The position numbers and the translations under genes are program-made. From the NCBI GenBank assembly GCA_015075165.1, contig JABTUY010000002.1:496001-560000 (forward strand): DNA of 64,000 bases, in the 5' to 3' direction. The stretch is from Ideonella sp. GTDB lineage: Bacteria; Pseudomonadota; Gammaproteobacteria; Burkholderiales; Burkholderiaceae_C. Below the pieces are notes generated by a model. It saw only the letters and a list, made by a program, of their open reading frames with translations. It did not search any database and was not told the origin of the DNA. The stretch's first letter is position 1; every line of letters begins with the position of its first letter. Below, piece by piece: positions 44,718 to 55,777 of the stretch.

Positions 44718-44886
44718 AAGTGGACGCCGCGGAGCCGGCTTCGCCGGGCCGCTGGTGTGCCTTGCAGGCCGCGCCACGCTTTCGGCTCGACCGCTCGCCA
44801 GGCACGAGAGGTCCACTGGACCTCTCGTGTCCGGCCTCACCCCCCTCGAGGGGGAGGCGCCGCGGGCGCATCGGGGGTGGGCCATG
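44718..44886. repeat. Intergenic hairpin repeat, copy C (divergent)
   Basis: Between the LivH- and LivM-type genes of the second transporter. It shares the GCCGGCTTCGCCGG stem, the CCCCCTCGAGGGGG palindrome and the CGGGGGTGG end with copies A, B, D and E, but carries an extra insert with its own perfect palindrome (44803-44829). As in the first transporter, the repeat lies inside a transporter operon immediately downstream of a permease stop codon. Confidence 0.7.
44803..44829. repeat. Perfect 27-base palindrome inside repeat copy C
   Basis: CACGAGAGGTCCA (44803-44815) and TGGACCTCTCGTG (44817-44829) are perfect reverse complements around one base. In mRNA it would be a strong 13-bp stem, though the single-base centre would force a small loop by opening inner pairs. 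It is absent from the other repeat copies, so it looks like an insertion into copy C or a protein-binding site. Confidence 0.7.
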
Positions 44887-45768
44887 TCATCCGGCGCGGA
44901 ACAGCCCGTCGGGCTTCCACAGCAGGATCACCGCCATCAGCACGTACACCAGCACGCCGGCGGCCTGCGGGAACACTACGTTGCCGAAGGTGTCGACGAA
45001 GCCGATCAGCAGCGCCGCCAGCATCGCGCCGCGGATCGAGCCGATGCCGCCGATCACCACCACGACGAAGCAGATGATCAGCACCTGGTTGCCCATGCCG
45101 GGGTAGACGCTCGACACCGGCGCGGCCACCATGCCGGCCAGCACCGCCACCGCCACGCCGGCGGCGAACACCACGCGGTACAGCAGCCGGATGTCGATGC
45201 CGAGCGACTGCACCATCTCGCGGTTGGCCGCGCCGGCGCGGATCGTCATGCCCAGCCGCGTGCGCGCGAGCACGAACCACATCGCGCCGGCCAGTGCCAG
45301 GCACACCGCCGAGATGAACAGCCGGTAGACCGGGTAGGTCATCAGGTCACCGAGCGGAATCGAGCCGGCGAGCCAGGCCGGCGGCGCCACGCCGTGCACG
45401 TCGTCGCCGACCGCGATGCTGCGCAGCTCCTCGAACACCAGGATCAGGCCGTAGGTCATCAATACCTGCTGCAGGTGCTCGCGCTCGTACAGGAAGCTGA
45501 AGAACGCCCACTCGAGCACGTAGCCCAGCAGCACCGCGAGCACCAGGCCGATCGCCAGCGTGGCGAAGAAGCCGCCGCCGAGCGTGGACGCCACCCACGG
45601 CGCCAGCGCGTAGGCCATGTATGCGCCGATCATGTAGAAGCTGCCATGGGCGAGGTTGATCACGCCCATGATGCCGAAGATCAGCGTCAGCCCCGACGCG
45701 ACCAGGAACAACAGCAGCCCGTACTGCAGGCTGTTGAGGCACTGGACGAGGAAAGTGGCGAGGTCCAT
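44887..45768 (-). CDS. Branched-chain-type ABC transporter permease (LivH type), second system
   Basis: A 293-residue permease: LLLFLVASGLTLIFGIMGVI, then NLAHGSFYMIGAYMAYALAP, coupling loop LARTRLGMTIRAGAANREM and VVVIGGIGSIRGAMLAALLI. About eight helices. It follows the binding-protein gene by 22 bases. The family imports branched-chain amino acids, amides, urea or aromatic acids; placement in the benzoate block suggests an aromatic acid. Confidence 0.93.
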   Translation of the reverse strand: MDLATFLVQCLNSLQYGLLLFLVASGLTLIFGIMGVINLAHGSFYMIGAYMAYALAPWVASTLGGGFFATLAIGLVLAVLLGYVLEWAFFSFLYEREHLQQVLMTYGLILVFEELRSIAVGDDVHGVAPPAWLAGSIPLGDLMTYPVYRLFISAVCLALAGAMWFVLARTRLGMTIRAGAANREMVQSLGIDIRLLYRVVFAAGVAVAVLAGMVAAPVSSVYPGMGNQVLIICFVVVVIGGIGSIRGAMLAALLIGFVDTFGNVVFPQAAGVLVYVLMAVILLWKPDGLFRAG

Positions 45769-45790
45769 CCCGGCCGGGGCTGGTGTCGGC

Positions 45791-46966
45791 CTACATCTTG
45801 CAGCCGCGGCCCGGGTCGGCCAACTGCTTGCTGGCCACGCCGATCACCTTGTTCTCCTTGCCCACCACCTGGCGCAGGTAGATGTCCTGCACCGGGTTGT
45901 GGTTCTTGCCGAGAGCGAATGCGCCGCGCGGGCTGTCGATGCGCGCCTTCTCGAGCGCGGCGGCGAACTCGGTCTTCTTGGCGATGTCGCCCTTGGTCGC
46001 CTTCAGGCCGATCGCCAGGATCTGCGCCGCGTCGTAGCCTTGCATCGCGTACACGTCGGGCTGCAGCTTGTAGGCCTTGGCGTAGCCGAGGCGGAAGGCG
46101 TTGTTGCGCGGCGTGTCGAGGCCGTCGCCGTAGTGCAGCGTGGTCAGCAGGCCCTCGGCCGCGGCGCCTTGCGCCTCGAGCGTGCCGTCGGTGAGGAAGC
46201 CCGCGCCGTACAGCGGGATCGTCTTCTTCAGGCCGGCGGCGTCGTAGTCCTTGACGAACTTCACCGCGCCGCCGCCGGCGAAGAAGGTGTAGACCGCGTC
46301 GGGCTTGATCGACGCGATCTCGGTCAGCAGCGCCTGGAACTCCACGTTGGGGAACGGCAGTGTCAGCTCCTTGACGATCTGGCCGCCAGCCTTGGTGAAC
46401 GACTCCTTGAAGCCGCCCACGCTCTCGTCGCCGGCGGCGTACTTCCAGGTGATCGTCACCACCTTCTTGTGGCCCTTCTTGGCCACCACCTCGCCCATCG
46501 CGTAGCCGGGTTGCCAGTTGGAGAACGAGCTGCGGAAGATGTTCTTCGCGCACATCGGGCCGGTGACGGCCACCGCGCCGGCGTTGGGCACGATCAGCAT
46601 CGTGCCGCTGTCCTTCGCGGCCTTGCCCATCGCCATCGCGACGCCGGAGTGCACTGTGCCGACGAGCACGTCGACGTTGTCGCGCTTGATCAGCTTGTTG
46701 ACATTGTCCACCGCCTTGGCCGGGTCGGACTCGTCGTCGACCTTCACGAACTCGAGCTCGCGCCCGCCGAGCTTGCCGCCTTGCTCGTCCACGTAGAGGC
46801 GGAAGCCGTTCTCGATGGCCACGCCGAGGGCGGCATAGGTGCCGGTGTACGGCAGCATCAGGCCGATCTTCAGCTTCGACGCCTGCGCGGCGGCGGGGCC
46901 GCCGGTGAGCGCGGCAGCGGCGGCCAGCGCAAGGGCGGCCAGGGGGGTACGGATCTTCGGTGTCAT
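45791..46966 (-). CDS. Branched-chain-type ABC transporter substrate-binding protein, second system
   Basis: A 391-residue periplasmic protein. Signal peptide about residues 1-28 ending GPAAAQA. Mature segment KLKIGLMLPYTGTYAALGVA, then VDVLVGTVHSGVAMAMGKAA and NWQPGYAMGEVVAK are typical of binding proteins in aromatic-acid loci (HbaE/benzoate-type). The start at 46966 was chosen for the AAAGGAGACTCCG ribosome site. A Cys pair (MCAK and GRGCKM) could form a disulfide. It is the first intact gene of the second transporter unit. Confidence 0.92.
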   Translation of the reverse strand: MTPKIRTPLAALALAAAAALTGGPAAAQASKLKIGLMLPYTGTYAALGVAIENGFRLYVDEQGGKLGGRELEFVKVDDESDPAKAVDNVNKLIKRDNVDVLVGTVHSGVAMAMGKAAKDSGTMLIVPNAGAVAVTGPMCAKNIFRSSFSNWQPGYAMGEVVAKKGHKKVVTITWKYAAGDESVGGFKESFTKAGGQIVKELTLPFPNVEFQALLTEIASIKPDAVYTFFAGGGAVKFVKDYDAAGLKKTIPLYGAGFLTDGTLEAQGAAAEGLLTTLHYGDGLDTPRNNAFRLGYAKAYKLQPDVYAMQGYDAAQILAIGLKATKGDIAKKTEFAAALEKARIDSPRGAFALGKNHNPVQDIYLRQVVGKENKVIGVASKQLADPGRGCKM

Positions 46967-46989
46967 CGGAGTCTCCTTTCGGGTTCGGC

Positions 46990-47911
46990 TCATGCCGCGG
47001 GTGATGAAGTGGGAGCGGGTGCGAATGATGCGTTCGCGCCGCGTCGCCGCGTAGCGACGAAGCGTTGCACGGCGGCGATCACCGCGTCGGGCTGGTCGCG
47101 GTGCGGCGAGTGGCCGCAGCGGGGCAGCTCGAGCAACTCGGCCCGCCCGCGGCAGGCGGCGTGCGATGGCGTGGATCTGTTCGAGCGTGCCGTATCAGTC
47201 GTCGACGCCCTGGATCGCCAGCAGCGGGCAGCCGATCGGCGCCAGCTCGGCCTCGATGTTCCAGTGTTCGAGCGCGGGTCGAGCCAGACGCTGTTCCAGC
47301 CCCAGAACGCCGAATCGGCGTCGTCGTGATGGCGCGTCAGGCGCGACTTCAGTTCGCCGCCCAGATAGGCCTCGCGCGCGCGGCGGATGCTGGCCAGCGA
47401 CAGCGGTTCGACGAACACGTGCGGGGCCATCAGCACCAGGCCGCCCACCTGCCGCGGGAAGCGCGCCGCGTGCAGCAGCGCGATGGTGGCGCCGTCGCTG
47501 TGGCCCAGCAGCCAGGGCGGGTCGTCCGCTCGATCGACGTGCAAGGCGTCGAGCAGCGCCAGCAGTACCTGCTGCGCCTGGTGGTGCATGAAGTCGGGGC
47601 CCCAGCGCTCGCCGGGCGCGCGCGGCGTCGAGCGGCCGTAGCCCGGGCGCGAGTAGACGATGCCGGCCGCGCCGAGCGCGTCGCACACGCGCTGCGGAAA
47701 CGCGCGCCACATCGAGACCGAGCCGAGCCCTTCGTGCAGGAACACCAGCAGCGGTGCTGCGGGCTGCGGCTCGGCGGCCGCGAGGCGTTGCACCCAGCCG
47801 CAGCGGCGTGCCGGCAACCTGCAGGTCGATCCCCGTCGTCGGCACGGACGGCAACGTGCCTTCGGGCCGCGCAGGGCGCGCTTCAGGCTGCGCGGCATCC
47901 GATTGCCCCAC
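46990..47911 (-). pseudogene. Alpha/beta hydrolase of the box cluster, decayed
   Basis: Homology runs through three frames. The N-terminal part (VPTTGIDLQVAGTPLRLG) shifts near 47795 to the main frame: PLLVFLHEGLGSVSMWRAFP, IVYSRPGYGRSTPRAPGERW, the nucleophile elbow LLGHSDGATIALLHAARFP and GLVLMAPHVFVEPLSL. Near 47275 it shifts to LEHWNIEAELAPIGCPLLAI followed by an in-frame TGA after GVDD. A last shift near 47150 gives AELLELPRCGHSPHRDQP with the catalytic His. Three frameshifts and a stop make a sequencing explanation unlikely. Intact homologues often accompany box genes, so this step has been lost or replaced. Confidence 0.75.
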
Positions 47912-48028
47912 GCGCTTCGCACGATCCGCGATGCATGAAACGTCCAGCAGTCGGTGATCGCTGTTGGTCCGTTGCGGGCATCCGGTGTGCGCCCGGCGGG
48001 CGCCTGCGACGATCGGGCGAGCCGAGGC

Positions 48029-48114
48029 CGCCGGGTGCCCTTGCCCTCCATGTCCCCGCCATCGGCCTGCAGGCCGATGGCTCCTCCTTTACTTCCGGGC
48101 AAGGGCACCCGGCG
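48029..48114. repeat. Double-hairpin element, copy 1
   Basis: Outer arms CGCCGGGTGCCCTTGCC (48029-48045) and GGCAAGGGCACCCGGCG (48098-48114) pair perfectly. Inside lie CTCCATGTCCCC (48046-48057), a perfect 22-base palindrome (48059-48080, CCATCGGCCTG with its complement), and CTCCTCCTTTACTT (48081-48094). Copy 2 at 48183 carries the two unpaired blocks in the opposite orientation with different but still complementary stems. The roughly 400-base gap between the decayed hydrolase and benzoate-CoA ligase holds these two elements and no supported gene. Confidence 0.8.
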
Positions 48115-48182
48115 TCCTCGGCGCAGCGGCCGCGGTGGTGTTCGAAGGTCGAAGACCCGTAGCGGCGACAGGCCAAGGGCGG

Positions 48183-48260
48183 CGGGCACCCTCGCACGCA
48201 AGTAAAGGAGGAGGGGCGGTCGCAGACCGGCCCGGGGGACATGGAGTGCGAGGGTGCCCG
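48183..48260. repeat. Double-hairpin element, copy 2 (inverted)
   Basis: Outer arms CGGGCACCCTCGCAC (48183-48197) and GTGCGAGGGTGCCCG (48246-48260) pair perfectly. The inner blocks AAGTAAAGGAGGAG (48200-48213) and GGGGACATGGAG (48235-48246) are exact reverse complements of the inner blocks of copy 1, separated by a hairpin (CGGTCGCAGACCG). The stems of the two copies differ in sequence yet stay paired, so structure plus loop sequence is conserved while the stems vary. Confidence 0.8.
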
Positions 48261-48307
48261 TCGGCCTTGGCACGCTCGGTGATCGATTGGCATGACCGGC
48301 ACGCGGA

Positions 48308-49903
<1,596 letters not shown>

Positions 49904-50016
49904 GATCAACCTCCCGTCAACAGGCATCGCACGATCGCCGGGCCGCGGCGGCCGCACGGGTTGGGCCCGGCGTCGGCCCGGTTGCGCGTGGCGCCCGGCA
50001 CACGCGCCTGGCGGTC

Positions 50017-50048
50017 TTGCGATGCGACAGCATATGCACTATTGTGCG
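50017..50048 (+). promoter_or_regulatory. boxR promoter with BoxR-type operator over the -10 box
   Basis: TTGCGA (50017-50022) and TATTGT (50040-50045) are 17 bases apart and read toward boxR. TGCACTATTGTGCG (50035-50048), a TGCA-N6-TGCA-type site with one mismatch in the last base, covers the -10 box. The same arrangement occurs before boxC, so BoxR probably represses its own gene, and perhaps the divergent ligase, until benzoyl-CoA is present. Confidence 0.75.
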
Positions 50049-50098
50049 TGTTCGATGACCACGATTTCACCGATGGCGCCGGTCGAGCACCATACTGC

Positions 50099-51088
50099 AT
50101 GAGAGGCACCCCAGCCGCGCGCACGGCGCGCACGTCGAAGCCGCAGCGTGCCACCCGCGGCGGCACGAAGAAATCAGCGCCGACCCGGGGCCCGACCCTG
50201 CCGAACGCGCCGCAGCCCGATGACCACGACCCGCTGCTGGCGGCGCTCGGCGAGCGCGTGCGCAGCCTGCGCGCCCGGCGCGGGCTGACGCGCAAGGCGG
50301 TGGCGCAGGCGGCCGCGGTGTCGGAGCGCCACCTGGCCAATCTGGAGTACGGCACCGGCAACGCGTCGATCCTGATCCTGCAGCAGGTGGCGCGCGCGCT
50401 GCAGTGCCCGCTGGCCGAACTGATCGGCGACGTCAGCACCTCGTCGCCCGAGTGGCTGCTGATCCGCGAACTGCTCGAGCCGCGCAGCGAAACCGAGCTG
50501 CGGCGCGCGCGCATCGTGCTGGGCGAGCTGTTCGGCACGCGTGGTGACGCGCAGGCGCGCAACCACCGCATCGCGCTGATCGGCCTGCGCGGCGCCGGCA
50601 AGTCGGCGCTCGGCCAGCTGCTGGCCGACGATCTCGACTATCCGTTCGTCGAGCTGTCGCGCGAGATCGAGAAGTTCGCCGGCTGCACGATCCGCGAGAT
50701 CCACGACCTCTACGGCACCAACGCCTACCGTCGCTACGAGCGGCGCGCGCTGGAGGAGGCGATCCAGATCTATCCCGAAGTGGTGATCGCCACGCCCGGT
50801 GGCATCGTCTCGGACGCGGCCACGTTCAACGAGCTGCTGGCGCACTGCACCACGGTGTGGCTGCGCGCCGGGCCCGAAGACCACATGCAGCGCGTAGCGG
50901 CGCAGGGCGACCTGCGGCCGATGGCGGCCAGCGCCGAGGCGATGGACGACCTGCGGCGCATCCTCGCCGGTCGATTGCCGTTCTACGCCAAGGCCGATCT
51001 GAGCTTCGACACCAGCGGGCAGACGCTGCAGCAGGCGTTTCAGGGCCTGCGCAGGCAATTGCGCAAGGCACTCGCATTGCCCGCCTGA
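50099..51088 (+). CDS. boxR: BoxR/BzdR-type benzoyl-CoA-responsive repressor
   Basis: A 329-residue regulator with the rare fusion of an XRE-type helix-turn-helix (about 50-110: RRGLTRKAVAQAAAVSERHL, ILILQQVARALQCPLAELIG) to a shikimate-kinase-like domain (from about 160: IALIGLRGAGKSALGQLLAD, the P-loop; VELSREIEKFAGCTIREIHD; VIATPGGIVSDAATFNELL). In BoxR/BzdR the kinase-like domain senses benzoyl-CoA and releases DNA. The first 40 residues are a basic, probably flexible extension. Start ATG at 50099 follows the promoter. It lies between the divergent bclA and the boxCBA operon it should control. Confidence 0.92.
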   Translation: MRGTPAARTARTSKPQRATRGGTKKSAPTRGPTLPNAPQPDDHDPLLAALGERVRSLRARRGLTRKAVAQAAAVSERHLANLEYGTGNASILILQQVARALQCPLAELIGDVSTSSPEWLLIRELLEPRSETELRRARIVLGELFGTRGDAQARNHRIALIGLRGAGKSALGQLLADDLDYPFVELSREIEKFAGCTIREIHDLYGTNAYRRYERRALEEAIQIYPEVVIATPGGIVSDAATFNELLAHCTTVWLRAGPEDHMQRVAAQGDLRPMAASAEAMDDLRRILAGRLPFYAKADLSFDTSGQTLQQAFQGLRRQLRKALALPA

Positions 51089-51135
51089 AAGGCGCACGAT
51101 GCCCACCGAAGCGGTCGGGGATTGCTCCCCCTGCG

Positions 51136-51167
51136 TTGACGTTCGATCGAATATGCATTATTGTGCA
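51136..51167 (+). promoter_or_regulatory. boxCBA promoter with BoxR-type operator over the -10 box
   Basis: TTGACG (51136-51141) and TATTGT (51159-51164) are separated by exactly 17 bases, with a likely start near 51171. TGCATTATTGTGCA (51154-51167), a perfect TGCA-N6-TGCA site, overlaps the -10 hexamer, so a bound repressor would exclude RNA polymerase. This matches the operator type described for BoxR and BzdR. Confidence 0.85.
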
Positions 51168-51195
51168 TGCGATCGAAGACTTTCGATTCGGGAAC

Positions 51196-51209
51196 TGCAC
51201 TATCGTGCA
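51196..51209 (+). promoter_or_regulatory. Second BoxR-type operator in the boxC leader
   Basis: TGCACTATCGTGCA is a second perfect TGCA-N6-TGCA site, placed 42 bases (four helical turns) after the first and just before the AAGGAG ribosome site of boxC. Same-face spacing suggests cooperative binding of two BoxR molecules, with the downstream one acting as a roadblock. Confidence 0.8.
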
Positions 51210-51223
51210 GCAAGGAGTTCGAG

Positions 51224-52885
51224 ATGGTTTCCACCGCGCCATGGGTCGACTACCGTACCGATCCGTCGCAGTACCGGCACTGGAAGTTGAGCTTCGACGG
51301 TACCGTTGCCACGCTGGCGATGGATGTCGCCGAGGACGGCGGCATCCGCCCGGGCTACAAGCTCAAGCTCAACAGCTACGACCTGGGCGTCGACATCGAG
51401 CTGCACGATGCGCTGCAGCGCATCCGCTTCGAGCACCCCGAGGTGCGCACGGTGATCGTCACCAGCCTGAAGGACCGCGTGTTCTGCTCGGGCGCCAACA
51501 TCTTCATGCTGGGCACGTCGAGCCACGCCTGGAAGGTGAACTTCTGCAAGTTCACCAACGAGACGCGCAACGGCATCGAGGACAGCTCGGCGCACTCGGG
51601 ACTGAAGTTCGTAGCCGCGCTCAACGGCTCGTGCGCCGGCGGCGGCTACGAGCTGGCGCTGGCGTGCGACGACATCGTGCTGGTCGACGACCGTTCGTCG
51701 TCGGTGTCGCTGCCCGAGGTGCCGCTGCTCGGCGTGCTGCCCGGCACCGGCGGGCTCACGCGCGTGACCGACAAGCGCCACGTGCGGCACGACCTGGCCG
51801 ATGTGTTCTGCACCACCACCGAAGGTGTGCGCGGCCAGCGCGCGCTGCAGTGGCGGCTGGTCGATGCGGTGGTCAAGCCGGCGCAGTTCGCCGCCGCGGT
51901 GCAGGAGCGCGCGCGCCGGCTCGCGGCAACGAGCGACCGGCCGGCCGACGCCAGGGGCGTCAAGCTGCCGCGCATCGAGCGCAGCATGGCCGACGACACG
52001 CTGACCTACGAGCACGTTCACGTGCAACTCGACCGCGCGCGCCGCACCGCCACGCTGACGGTGAAGGCGCCGGCCGGAGCGCAGCCCGGCGACATCGCGG
52101 GCATCGAGGCCGCGGGCGCCGCCTGGTGGCCGCTGGCGATGGCGCGCCAGCTCGACGACGCGATCCTGCACCTGCGCACCAATGAGCTCGACATCGGCCT
52201 TTGGCTGCTGAAGACCGAAGGCGACGCGGCGCCGGTGCTGGCCTGCGACCAGGCGCTGGCGCAGCATGCCGGGCACTGGCTGGTGCGCGAAACGCAGGGC
52301 CTGCTGCGCCGCACGCTGGCGCGGCTGGATGTCTCGGCGCGCACGTTGTTCGCGCTGATCGAGCCGGGTTCGTGCTTCGCCGGCACGCTGGCCGAGTTGG
52401 CGTTCGCCGCCGATCGCGCCTACATGCTCGCGTTACCGGAGGATGCGGCGCGAGCGCCGCAGCTCACGATGTCGACGCAGAACTTCGGCGCCTACCCGAT
52501 GGCCAGCGGCGAGTCGCGCCTGGTGCGCCGCTTCTACGGCGAGGCCGCGCCGCTGGCAGCCGCGCGCGACGCGGTGGGCCGGCCGCTGGCGGCCGACGCC
52601 GCGCTCGCGCTCGGCCTCGTGACCTCGGCGCCCGACGACCTCGACTGGGCCGACGAGACGCGCATCGCGATCGAAGAGCGCGTGGCGATGTCGCCCGACG
52701 CGCTGACCGGCCTCGAAGCCAACCTGCGCTTCGCCGGGCGCGAGAACATGGCCACGCGCATCTTCGGGCGCCTGACGGCGTGGCAGAACTGGATCTTCAT
52801 CCGCCCCAACGCGGTGGGCGAGAAGGGCGCGCTCAAGGTCTACGGCAAGGGCGACAAGGCGCAATTCGACTGGAACAGAGTGTGA
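51224..52885 (+). CDS. boxC: BoxC, 2,3-epoxybenzoyl-CoA dihydrolase
   Basis: A 553-residue protein of the BoxC group, a crotonase-fold enzyme much longer than ordinary hydratases. It opens the ring of 2,3-epoxybenzoyl-CoA with two waters, giving 3,4-dehydroadipyl-CoA semialdehyde and formate. Features: DRVFCSGANIFMLGTSSHAW, LNGSCAGGGYELALACDDIV, SLPEVPLLGVLPGTGGLTRV and a second crotonase-like half ending in GRLTAWQNWIFIRPNAVGEK. CAAGGAGTTCGAG precedes the ATG. First gene of boxCBA under the BoxR-controlled promoter. Confidence 0.95.
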   Translation: MVSTAPWVDYRTDPSQYRHWKLSFDGTVATLAMDVAEDGGIRPGYKLKLNSYDLGVDIELHDALQRIRFEHPEVRTVIVTSLKDRVFCSGANIFMLGTSSHAWKVNFCKFTNETRNGIEDSSAHSGLKFVAALNGSCAGGGYELALACDDIVLVDDRSSSVSLPEVPLLGVLPGTGGLTRVTDKRHVRHDLADVFCTTTEGVRGQRALQWRLVDAVVKPAQFAAAVQERARRLAATSDRPADARGVKLPRIERSMADDTLTYEHVHVQLDRARRTATLTVKAPAGAQPGDIAGIEAAGAAWWPLAMARQLDDAILHLRTNELDIGLWLLKTEGDAAPVLACDQALAQHAGHWLVRETQGLLRRTLARLDVSARTLFALIEPGSCFAGTLAELAFAADRAYMLALPEDAARAPQLTMSTQNFGAYPMASGESRLVRRFYGEAAPLAAARDAVGRPLAADAALALGLVTSAPDDLDWADETRIAIEERVAMSPDALTGLEANLRFAGRENMATRIFGRLTAWQNWIFIRPNAVGEKGALKVYGKGDKAQFDWNRV

Positions 52886-52943
52886 CAGTGGCCCACTCGA
52901 TACTCACTTCGACGTCTTGCGGACAGTGAACAAGGATCACCCG

Positions 52944-54371
<1,428 letters not shown>

Positions 54372-54413
54372 CGGCATGGTCATGCCCCGCATCGAGGTTG
54401 ACTGAGATCGCCG

Positions 54414-55685
54414 ATGGACACGCCCGTTGCCGACGACGTGCTGAACCAGCACCTGATCGACCCCGAGATCTGCATCCGCTGCAACACCTGCGAGGTCACC
54501 TGCCCGGTCGGCGCGATCACGCACGACTCGCGCAACTACGTGGTCGACCCGGGCAAGTGCGGCCAGTGCCTGGCGTGCATCCCGCCGTGCCCAACCGGCG
54601 CGATCGACAACTGGCGCCGGGTGCTCAAGGTGCAGGCCCACACGGTGCAGGCGCAATTCGGCTGGGACGCGCTGCCGGCCGAGGTGCCGCTGCCGCAGCT
54701 GCGCGAGCAGGGCCCGGCCGAGCTTGCACCCGTGCCGCCACCGGCGGCGCCGCCGACCGCGCAGGTTGCGCCGGGCGAGGCGGCGTTCGACGCCGCGGCG
54801 TGCGGCGCCACGCTGCCGCCGTGGTCGGCTGCGCACGCCTACGCCAACCTGTACGGGCCGAAGGCGCCGACCAGCGCCACCGTGGCCGGCAACTTCCGCG
54901 TCACCGAGGTCGGCACCGACTACGACACGCACCATATCGTGCTCGACTTCGGCACCATGCCGTTCCCGGTGCTCGAAGGCCAGAGCATCGGCATCGTGCC
55001 GCCGGGCACCGATGCGCAGGGCCGCGCGCACCACGCGCGGCAGTACTCGGTGGCCAGCCCGCGCAACGGCGAGCGCCCGGGCTACAACAACCTCTCGCTT
55101 ACCGTGAAGCGCGTGCTCGAAGACCACCAGGGCCGCCCGGTGCGCGGCGTGGCGAGCAACTACCTGTGCGACCTGAAGGTCGGCGACACGGTGCAGGTGA
55201 TCGGCCCGTTCGGCACCAGCTTCCTGATGCCGAACCACCCGCGCTCGAACATCGTGATGATCTGCACCGGCACCGGCAGCGCGCCGATGCGCGCGATGAC
55301 CGAGTGGCGGCGGCGGCTGCGCGCATCGGGCAAGTTCGACGGCGGCAAGCTGATGCTGTTCTTCGGCGCGCGCACGAAGGAGGAGCTGCCGTACTTCGGT
55401 CCGCTGCAGAACCTGCCGAAGGACTTCATCGACATCCACCTCGCGTTCTCGCGCACGCCGGGCGCGCCGAAGCGGTACGTGCAGGATCTGATGCGCGAGC
55501 GTGCGGCCGACCTCGGCGCGCTGCTGAAGGATGCCCAAACGTGCGTCTACGTGTGCGGCCTGAAGGCGATGGAAGAAGGCGTGGTGCTGGCGTTGCGCGA
55601 CGTGGTGCAGCGCGCTGGCCTCGACTGGTCTACGCTCGCTGCCGCGCTCAAGTGCGAGGGTCGGCTGCACCTCGAGACCTACTGA
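54414..55685 (+). CDS. boxA: BoxA, NADPH-dependent reductase of benzoyl-CoA epoxidase
   Basis: A 423-residue reductase. Two [4Fe-4S] ferredoxin motifs lie at Cys 20/23/26/30 ([12 protein letters not shown]) and 49/52/55/59 ([12 protein letters not shown]). A Pro/Ala-rich linker (about 85-125) leads to a ferredoxin-NADP-reductase unit: FAD-binding [23 protein letters not shown]-binding [19 protein letters not shown], and a C-terminal aromatic residue (LETY). It passes electrons from NADPH to BoxB. Last gene of boxCBA. Confidence 0.95.
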   Translation: MDTPVADDVLNQHLIDPEICIRCNTCEVTCPVGAITHDSRNYVVDPGKCGQCLACIPPCPTGAIDNWRRVLKVQAHTVQAQFGWDALPAEVPLPQLREQGPAELAPVPPPAAPPTAQVAPGEAAFDAAACGATLPPWSAAHAYANLYGPKAPTSATVAGNFRVTEVGTDYDTHHIVLDFGTMPFPVLEGQSIGIVPPGTDAQGRAHHARQYSVASPRNGERPGYNNLSLTVKRVLEDHQGRPVRGVASNYLCDLKVGDTVQVIGPFGTSFLMPNHPRSNIVMICTGTGSAPMRAMTEWRRRLRASGKFDGGKLMLFFGARTKEELPYFGPLQNLPKDFIDIHLAFSRTPGAPKRYVQDLMRERAADLGALLKDAQTCVYVCGLKAMEEGVVLALRDVVQRAGLDWSTLAAALKCEGRLHLETY

Positions 55686-55777
55686 ACGCCCCCAGGGCGG
55701 GCCTGACCCCTTGGGGGGCCGAGCGAAGTGGCGGCGCCACACTGGCCCGAGAGCGCGGCGCGCTATCCTGCGGCGCA

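Noticed and set aside
47883-48290. Frames reading through the double-hairpin elements that look like small proteins (for example KEEPSACRPM)
   Set aside because: They arise from the repeated element sequence, appear in both orientations and have no independent support.
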